Source: Candidatus Binatota bacterium (GTDB lineage: Bacteria > Desulfobacterota > Binatia > Bin18). Taken from it: DNA of 9,797 nucleotides. The notes beneath the pieces were generated by a model, which saw only the letters and a program-made list of their open reading frames with translations, made no database searches and was not told the origin of the DNA. Location: positions 1 through 9,797 of the forward strand of contig WTHE01000137.1 in the NCBI GenBank assembly GCA_011523315.1, given 5' to 3'. The stretch's first letter is position 1. Each line of letters begins with the position of its first letter. A program made the position numbers and the translations under genes. Positions 5,638 through 9,797 of the stretch are shown piece after piece.

Positions 5638-6957
5638 TCACCTGCCGTAAGCGAAGGCTGCGGGAGCTGAAACGACCCCTTTGGTCGGCGGCTTTCTCAC
5701 AAAAAAGAGCACCCCCAGACCGAGCAGGTTGAGCCCCGCTCCGAGCAGAAAAGCTGTCTGATACGAACCGCTGGCGTCATACAGGTAGCCGGCGATATAG
5801 GGACCGAAGGCGGCGGTCGAGCCGGCAACGGCAAAGATGAAGCCGACAATCGCACCGACCGATATGAGACCGAAAAAATCGCCCACAATGGCCGGAAACA
5901 GGGTGGCCGCTCCGCCGTAGGCCAGGCCGAAGATCAGCGCGCTGGGGTACAGCAGGCGCAGGTCGCTGCTCAACATAAAGCCGACAAAGGCCAGTACTTG
6001 CAGGGCCAGGCTGACGCCCAGGGTCGGCAGGCGTCCCAGGCGGTCGGAGATGGCGCCACTCAGCAGCCGACCACCCAGGCTGCCGAGGCCCATCACGCTC
6101 ATCACCGTGGCCGCTCCGACCTGGGGCACGCCCAGGTCGATGGCCAGCGGAACAAGGTGAATAAACGGCATGAACACGACCAGCCAGGTCAGGGTAAACA
6201 CGAGGTTCAACAGCCAGAAAGAAAGCGTTCCGCGCGCCTCGGCAAGCGTATAGCCCGCCCCGGAGACGGCGTGGCGGTGCGACTCTTCCTGTGCCGGCGC
6301 GGGGGGAGCGCCGTCCGGCTGGAGGTTCAGCTGCTGTGGGTCGCGGACGATGAACACCGCGCACAGGCCGATGACGGCCAGGCCGACACCGCCCAGAATC
6401 AGATACGCCGAACGCCAGCCATAGGCGCCGATCAGGGCGGCGGCGAGTGGCGGAAAAAGGAAATTGCCCATACTGCCGCCGCTGGTTGAAATGCTGAGCG
6501 CCAAGCCCCGGCGCCGTATGAACCAGCGCACGACCGTGGAGTTGCACGGCACGAAGGCCGCGCTCATACCCATGGCGGCAATGAGACCGAGGCTGACGTA
6601 CAGCTGCCACAGCTCCTGCACCTGGCTGGTCAGCAGAATGCCACCGCCCAGCAGACATCCCCCGCTCAGGATCACTATCCGCGGCCCCCAGCGATCAGTC
6701 GCCCAGCCGCTGGCGGCTCCCAGAGCGCTGTATAGAAACACATACAGGGCGTAGGGCAGGGACAGGCTGGCTCGGTCCCAGCCCGTATCGGCCTCGATGG
6801 CCGGCATGAACACCCCGAACGTGAACTGAATGCCGTAGGCGAAGAACAGAACGGTAAAGGCAAGGCCGAGCACGATCCAGCCGTAAAAAATGCGCTGCGT
6901 AGGAGGCGGAGGAGGGGGGGCGGCCAGTTCCCTGGCCACCGTGGAGGAGGTCTTCAT
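5638..6957 (-). CDS. MFS transporter, oxalate/formate antiporter (OFA)-like, 439 aa
   Basis: This is an inner-membrane 12-helix carrier of the major facilitator superfamily, closest in style to the OFA/monocarboxylate group that moves organic acids. Hydrophobic segments start at IFYGWIVLGLAFTVLFF (23-39) and continue to LLGLGVLFFV (411-420). A hydrophilic loop (about 207-245, rich in Pro, Gln, Glu, His) separates the two six-helix halves. The loop 2-3 motif GWATDRWGPR (84-93) and its counterpart GAISDRLGRL (301-310) are the conserved MFS motif A. The N-terminus carries six consecutive prolines (14-19) just before helix 1. ATG 6957 is preferred over a TTG at 6993 because that TTG is part of a -35 hexamer. 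There is no Shine-Dalgarno sequence. The gene lies 126 bases upstream of the hydrolase operon on the same strand and may supply its substrate or export its product. Confidence 0.9.
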   Translation of the reverse strand: MKTSSTVARELAAPPPPPPTQRIFYGWIVLGLAFTVLFFAYGIQFTFGVFMPAIEADTGWDRASLSLPYALYVFLYSALGAASGWATDRWGPRIVILSGGCLLGGGILLTSQVQELWQLYVSLGLIAAMGMSAAFVPCNSTVVRWFIRRRGLALSISTSGGSMGNFLFPPLAAALIGAYGWRSAYLILGGVGLAVIGLCAVFIVRDPQQLNLQPDGAPPAPAQEESHRHAVSGAGYTLAEARGTLSFWLLNLVFTLTWLVVFMPFIHLVPLAIDLGVPQVGAATVMSVMGLGSLGGRLLSGAISDRLGRLPTLGVSLALQVLAFVGFMLSSDLRLLYPSALIFGLAYGGAATLFPAIVGDFFGLISVGAIVGFIFAVAGSTAAFGPYIAGYLYDASGSYQTAFLLGAGLNLLGLGVLFFVRKPPTKGVVSAPAAFAYGR

Positions 6958-6965
6958 TCGGACGC

Positions 6966-6993
6966 AGTATGGGGCAGGCGGGGGGATTGTCAA
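6966..6993 (-). promoter_or_regulatory. Sigma70-like promoter giving a near-leaderless transporter mRNA
   Basis: On the minus strand a perfect TTGACA (6993-6988) is followed after 16 bases by CATACT (6971-6966), matching TATAAT at 4 of 6 positions including the key A and final T. Counting 7 bases on places the start at about 6959, two bases before the ATG of the MFS gene at 6957. That fits the absence of a ribosome binding site there. The spacer contains a run of six C (6985-6980). Confidence 0.5.
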
Positions 6994-7036
6994 GGTGGCG
7001 AAGACGGATCAACGACGATGGGGCGAACTTGATAGT

Positions 7037-7054
7037 GTGTTGCATATGTGACAC
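7037..7054. promoter_or_regulatory. Palindromic operator of the toxin-antitoxin operon
   Basis: GTGTNNCATATGNNACAC is symmetric at 14 of 18 positions, with a perfect CATATG centre (7043-7048). It ends 10 bases before the antitoxin ATG at 7065. DinJ/RelB-type antitoxins are known to repress their own operons by binding such palindromes near the promoter. The symmetry is seen directly; binding is inferred. A possible -10 element (GATAGT, 7031-7036) adjoins it. Confidence 0.5.
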
Positions 7055-7064
7055 GCTGGACCGC

Positions 7065-7325
7065 ATGAATAAATCAGCCGTCGTTCATGCGCGTGTGGAG
7101 CCGCAGACCAAGAAACAGGCCGAAAGCGTCCTCCGAAAACTCGGTCTTACCCCCACTGAGGCCATCCGGCTCTTTTACCGTCAGATCTGTCTGCACGGGG
7201 GCCTGCCGTTTCCCGTCCTGATTCCGAATGCCCTGACAAAACAGACGCTTGAGAAAAGCCGCACAGGGGAGGGCGTGGAAACCTTCGACACGCTGGAAGA
7301 CATGTTCGAGAGCTGGGAGCAATGA
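7065..7325 (+). CDS. dinJ: Antitoxin of the RelB/DinJ family (86 aa)
   Basis: This is a type II antitoxin that binds and neutralises the toxin encoded next to it and normally represses the shared promoter. The N-terminal part (1-50) is a ribbon-helix-helix domain: a strand (AVVHARVEP) and two helices (QTKKQAESVLRKLG and TPTEAIRLFYRQICLH). GLPFPVLIPN follows, which is characteristic of the RelB/DinJ family. The acidic C-terminus (ETFDTLEDMFESWEQ) is the usual toxin-wrapping segment. The ATG at 7065 was chosen over an upstream extension to 6969 because the strand of the ribbon-helix-helix domain starts right after it; its Shine-Dalgarno match is weak (GGA 5 bases upstream). The stop overlaps the toxin start by 4 bases (ATGA), a typical coupled arrangement. 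The gene is divergent from the MFS transporter. Confidence 0.92.
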   Translation: MNKSAVVHARVEPQTKKQAESVLRKLGLTPTEAIRLFYRQICLHGGLPFPVLIPNALTKQTLEKSRTGEGVETFDTLEDMFESWEQ

Positions 7326-7591
7326 AACAGCTCTCTCAGACCAGGCAATTTGCAAAAGATGTCAAACGCCTGCGCAAGCGCAGGAAAGATATTGAGAAGC
7401 TGAAAGCCGTTGTTACTCGTCTGGCAAGCGGGCAGGCTCTTGAGCCCAGATACCGTGACCATGCGCTGGCTGGTGAGTGGAAAAATTGTCGGGACTGTCA
7501 CCTTGAGCCCGACTGGATATTGATCTATTCGGCCGATGAGCAGCATCTCCGGCTCGAACGCACCGGCTCTCACAGCGATCTTTTTGAATGA
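7322..7591 (+). CDS. yafQ: YafQ-family mRNA interferase toxin (89 aa)
   Basis: This is a ribosome-dependent endoribonuclease of the RelE/YafQ fold that cleaves mRNA in the A site when freed from its antitoxin. All residues reported as important in E. coli YafQ are present, each shifted by -3: His47, Asp58, His60, Asp64-Trp65, His84 and Phe88. They lie in YRDHALAGEWKNCRDCHLEP and DWILIY and the C-terminal GSHSDLF. The N-terminus is strongly basic (VKRLRKRRKDIEKLK), as expected for rRNA and mRNA contact. The length matches E. coli YafQ (92 aa). The toxin is therefore probably active. A GGGAG lies just before the ATG, and the 4-base overlap with the antitoxin gene points to translational coupling. 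It ends 6 bases from the stop of the convergent acyl-CoA dehydrogenase gene. Confidence 0.95.
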   Translation: MKQLSQTRQFAKDVKRLRKRRKDIEKLKAVVTRLASGQALEPRYRDHALAGEWKNCRDCHLEPDWILIYSADEQHLRLERTGSHSDLFE

Positions 7592-7597
7592 CCGCCC

Positions 7598-8812
7598 TCA
7601 CAGACCCAGGGCCTTGGCGATATTCACCCGCTGGATTTCGTCCGTGCCGCCCGGAATGCGCAGGTTGCGGGCAATCCGAAAGATTTTTTCAATCCCCGAG
7701 TCCTTGCTCAGCCCGTAGGCGCCGTGCAGCTGCACGGCCCGGTCGGCGACCCGGTACAGGGCCTCGTCACAGAAGACTTTCAGGCCACACACGGTCTGGA
7801 TCAGCTGCGGGTCAACCTTGAGCGCCCACAGATTGCCCTGGTCAGCCGTCCACAGGCTGTGCAAGGCCATGCTGCGCATCGCCTGCACGTCGAGATAAGA
7901 ATCGACCATCATCCACTGCAGGGCCTGAAAACGGCTCAGCGGGCCGCCAAACGCCTGGCGGTTTTTGGTGTAGTCAATGCAGCGGTCGAGCAGATACTGG
8001 CCCAGGCCGCTGCACATGCCGCCCCGGCGGACACGAATCCAGTTAATCATGCCCATGCTGAGGTAAAAGCCCTGACCCTCGCGTCCCCAGGTGTTGTCCA
8101 GCGGCACCCGGCAGTCGTCAAAGATCAGCTCGCCGGTCATACCGTCGTCCATGATCGTCCGATAGGTGCGACCGATGCTGAGGCCCGGGGCGTCGTTCTC
8201 AACAATAAAGGCGGTCGCACCCGCGCTGCCCTTGTCGGGCTCGGTCAGCGCGCAGACAAAGATCTGGTCCGCATACTGGGCGTTGGTGATATACGCTTTG
8301 GTGCCGTTCAGACTCCAGCCGTCGCCGCGCCGCTCGGCTCGGGTCTGCATGCCCAGCACGTCCGAGCCGCCCCGATACTCGGTGATGGCGTAGGCCGCGG
8401 TCTGCTCACCCCGGACCAGCGGCAGCAGGTAGCGCTGTTTTTGCTCCTCGCTCAGCCACATCTGCATCTGGTTGGGCCCCTCGGTCCACGACAGCATCCA
8501 TTGGCTGAGCCCAATGCCGTGCTGATAGACGGCCTCGTGGACAAAGAACATATCGGTCAGACTGAAGCCGCCGCCGCCGACCTCGGTCGGCATATGCAGG
8601 GCGTACAGGCCGCGTTCGGCAGACATTTTGCGGATGGTCCGTTGGGCGGCCAGGATCGGCGGGGCGAGACGGCCGTCGGCTTGCAGGTACAGGTGCTCGT
8701 TGGTCAGATAGTCGGCCAACTCGCGCTCCATGGGCCTGATGTCGTCGGCGATAAAGCGCTTGATATCGCCGACTGCGGTCTGGACATGGGCGGGCGGGCT
8801 GAAGTCGATCAT
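7598..8812 (-). CDS. Acyl-CoA dehydrogenase family flavoprotein lacking the usual catalytic Glu (404 aa)
   Basis: This is an FAD enzyme of the acyl-CoA dehydrogenase family, which oxidises acyl-CoA thioesters at the alpha-beta bond in the cytoplasm. Domains in order are an N-terminal helical domain (1-135), a middle beta domain with AITEYRGGSDVLG (142-154, matching the family signature) and GDGWSLNGTKAYITNA (163-178), and a C-terminal helical domain with RQAFGGPLSRFQALQ (285-299), QLHGAYGLSKDSG (361-373) and IPGGTDEIQR (386-395). In medium- and short-chain enzymes that last segment reads IYEGTxEIQ, with Glu as the base; here it is Gly388. The alternative position used by isovaleryl-CoA dehydrogenase also lacks Glu (about Trp258). 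The base may be elsewhere, or the reaction may differ. ATG 8812 follows the MoeA-PBP stop by 24 bases. The leader there is pyrimidine-rich (TTCTCCTCC) with no Shine-Dalgarno sequence, so coupling to the upstream gene is likely. Confidence 0.92.
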   Translation of the reverse strand: MIDFSPPAHVQTAVGDIKRFIADDIRPMERELADYLTNEHLYLQADGRLAPPILAAQRTIRKMSAERGLYALHMPTEVGGGGFSLTDMFFVHEAVYQHGIGLSQWMLSWTEGPNQMQMWLSEEQKQRYLLPLVRGEQTAAYAITEYRGGSDVLGMQTRAERRGDGWSLNGTKAYITNAQYADQIFVCALTEPDKGSAGATAFIVENDAPGLSIGRTYRTIMDDGMTGELIFDDCRVPLDNTWGREGQGFYLSMGMINWIRVRRGGMCSGLGQYLLDRCIDYTKNRQAFGGPLSRFQALQWMMVDSYLDVQAMRSMALHSLWTADQGNLWALKVDPQLIQTVCGLKVFCDEALYRVADRAVQLHGAYGLSKDSGIEKIFRIARNLRIPGGTDEIQRVNIAKALGL

Positions 8813-8836
8813 GGCGGAGGAGAACGGAACGAGTTC

Positions 8837-9796
8837 CTAGGCGGTGCGCCGGGCCGCAGGTTTCTTGTCTGCCTGTTTCTTGCCCGCCCGTTTGGGAGCC
8901 GGGCTTTTGAGGCTGCCGGTCTTGGCCGTGTCATAGCCGTCCAGGCGCTCGACCGCCCGTCTGAATGCGTCGGAGCGGATCACCGCGACCAGCTTCTGGC
9001 CGGTGTCGGAATTGAAGAAGTCTTTGAGAAAAATGAGGTCATAGTCCTCGCGCTCGACCGGGATAAAGTCCAGACCGAGGGCTTTGGCGGCCGATTTGAC
9101 GCCGAGCCCGGTGTCGGCCAGCCCACTGGCAACGGCAACCGCCACGGCCATATGGGTGACTTCTTCGTGCTCGTAGCCGTGGATGGCGTCCGGCGCGATG
9201 CCGAGTTTGGCCAGGGTGTAGTCGAGCAAGATCCGGGTGCCGGCCCCGGGCTGACGGTTGACGAAGCGCAGGCCCTTGCGGGCCAGATCCTTGATGCCGC
9301 GCAATTTTTTGGGATTGCCCTTGGGCACGATCAGCCCCTGCTCGCGGATCACCAGGTTCAGCACCACGACCTTGGACACCAGCCCCTGCTTTTTGAGGTC
9401 GGGCAGGTTGTAGGTGCCGCTGGCCGGGTCGAGCAGGTGGCTGCCGATGATATGCGCCTCGCCGCGTTTGAGAGCGACGAGGCCGCCCAGCGAGCCGACA
9501 TTGCTGGCCGAAATCTTGAACCCCGGGTGCTGGCCGCGCAGCTGATCGTCAAGCACGCCAATGGTGAGATCGTTGCTGCCGGTGAACAGAATGGAGTTGG
9601 CAATCTCCTCGGCCGGCCGCAGGAGTTCAATCGGCACCTCCTGGCCGGCGTTCAGCCCCTCGTCGAGCGGCGGAATCCGCAGCACGCCGTCGGCCTTGAC
9701 CATGGTCGTAATGACCCCGGCCCCGCGCCCGAGCGGATTGGCAATCAGCCGCTCGCCGACCTTGCCCAGACTGACCCGCACAAACTCTTCCAGGCC
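8837..9796 (-). CDS. moeA: C-terminal part of a MoeA-like molybdopterin biosynthesis protein fused to a PBP-like domain (partial)
   Basis: The frame is open to the right edge, so the start is outside the window; a GTG at 9781 is internal. The 319 visible residues begin with the last domain of MoeA (about 1-60: EEFVRVSLGKVGERLIANP, GRGAGVITTMVKADGV, EGLNAGQEVPIELL). MoeA inserts molybdate or tungstate into the pterin cofactor. A periplasmic-binding-protein-like domain follows (about 68-288) with the marks of the PBP domain found in MoeA fusions of archaea and some bacteria: FTGSNDLTIGVLDDQL, GSHLLDPASGTYN (118-130), VNRQPGAGTRILLDY (179-193) and ASGLADTGLGVKSAAKALGL. It has no signal peptide context and may sense or deliver the oxyanion inside the cell. 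A Lys/Arg/Ala/Pro-rich tail (about 290-319) ends the protein. It is cotranscribed with the acyl-CoA dehydrogenase 24 bases downstream. Confidence 0.88.
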   Translation of the reverse strand, partial: GLEEFVRVSLGKVGERLIANPLGRGAGVITTMVKADGVLRIPPLDEGLNAGQEVPIELLRPAEEIANSILFTGSNDLTIGVLDDQLRGQHPGFKISASNVGSLGGLVALKRGEAHIIGSHLLDPASGTYNLPDLKKQGLVSKVVVLNLVIREQGLIVPKGNPKKLRGIKDLARKGLRFVNRQPGAGTRILLDYTLAKLGIAPDAIHGYEHEEVTHMAVAVAVASGLADTGLGVKSAAKALGLDFIPVEREDYDLIFLKDFFNSDTGQKLVAVIRSDAFRRAVERLDGYDTAKTGSLKSPAPKRAGKKQADKKPAARRTA

Positions 9797-9797
9797 C

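Noticed and set aside
5777..6658. 293-codon minus-strand frame inside the MFS gene
   Set aside because: It is a +1 shadow of the transporter; its product is Arg/Pro/Gly-rich without membrane helices, while the main frame gives a clean 12-helix carrier.
6969..7064. Longer antitoxin from 6969
   Set aside because: The extra 32 residues overlap the transporter promoter and the operator palindrome and are unlike the family N-terminus.
8837..9781. MoeA-PBP gene starting at the GTG at 9781
   Set aside because: Codons before it continue the MoeA domain sequence (GLEEF) to the window edge, so the true start is outside.

Overview
This is a GC-rich (roughly 60% or more by eye), gene-dense bacterial chromosomal stretch. 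Its content suggests an uncultured, metabolically versatile environmental bacterium. The clues are a luciferase-like (F420/FMN type) oxidoreductase, an acyl-CoA dehydrogenase, an OFA-type MFS carrier, several alpha/beta hydrolases and a MoeA fused to a periplasmic-binding-protein-like (PBP) domain. The sequence does not fix the phylum; lineages such as Tectomicrobia, Binatota, other former deltaproteobacterial groups or Chloroflexota are only guesses. No rRNA, tRNA, CRISPR array, transposase or phage gene was seen.

Layout. 3-179 (+) is the 3' end of an unrecognised gene that overlaps tail-to-tail with an uncharacterised 303-aa gene (152-1063, -). A 170-bp divergent intergenic region with two palindromes separates that gene from an alpha/beta hydrolase (1234-2103, +). 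Then come a short 7/14-bp tandem repeat, a hairpin, and a small single-span membrane protein that appears to carry a one-base frameshift (2223-2566, -). A minus-strand block follows, read from high to low coordinates: MFS transporter (6957-5638), an 11-bp tandem repeat array, alpha/beta hydrolase (5511-4708), SAM-dependent methyltransferase (4697-3660) and luciferase-like oxidoreductase (3630-2647). The last three are separated by 10 and 29 bases and look like one operon.

Divergent from the transporter is a compact plus-strand DinJ/RelB-YafQ type II toxin-antitoxin operon (7065-7591) with an operator-like palindrome in front of it. It meets, tail-to-tail with 6 bases between, an acyl-CoA dehydrogenase (8812-7598, -). 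That gene lies 24 bases downstream of a MoeA-PBP fusion gene (8837-9796, -) whose 5' part is outside the window.

How the genes may work together (inference): the hydrolase-methyltransferase-oxidoreductase operon, with the carrier just upstream, could import and modify a small carboxylated or cyclic organic compound; the substrate cannot be read from sequence. The toxin-antitoxin pair looks like a small inserted module. No clearly new multi-gene defence or mobile system is visible. The most unusual items are the helical-turn repeat array in front of the operon, the frameshifted membrane protein, an acyl-CoA dehydrogenase without the usual catalytic glutamate, and an apparently leaderless promoter for the transporter.
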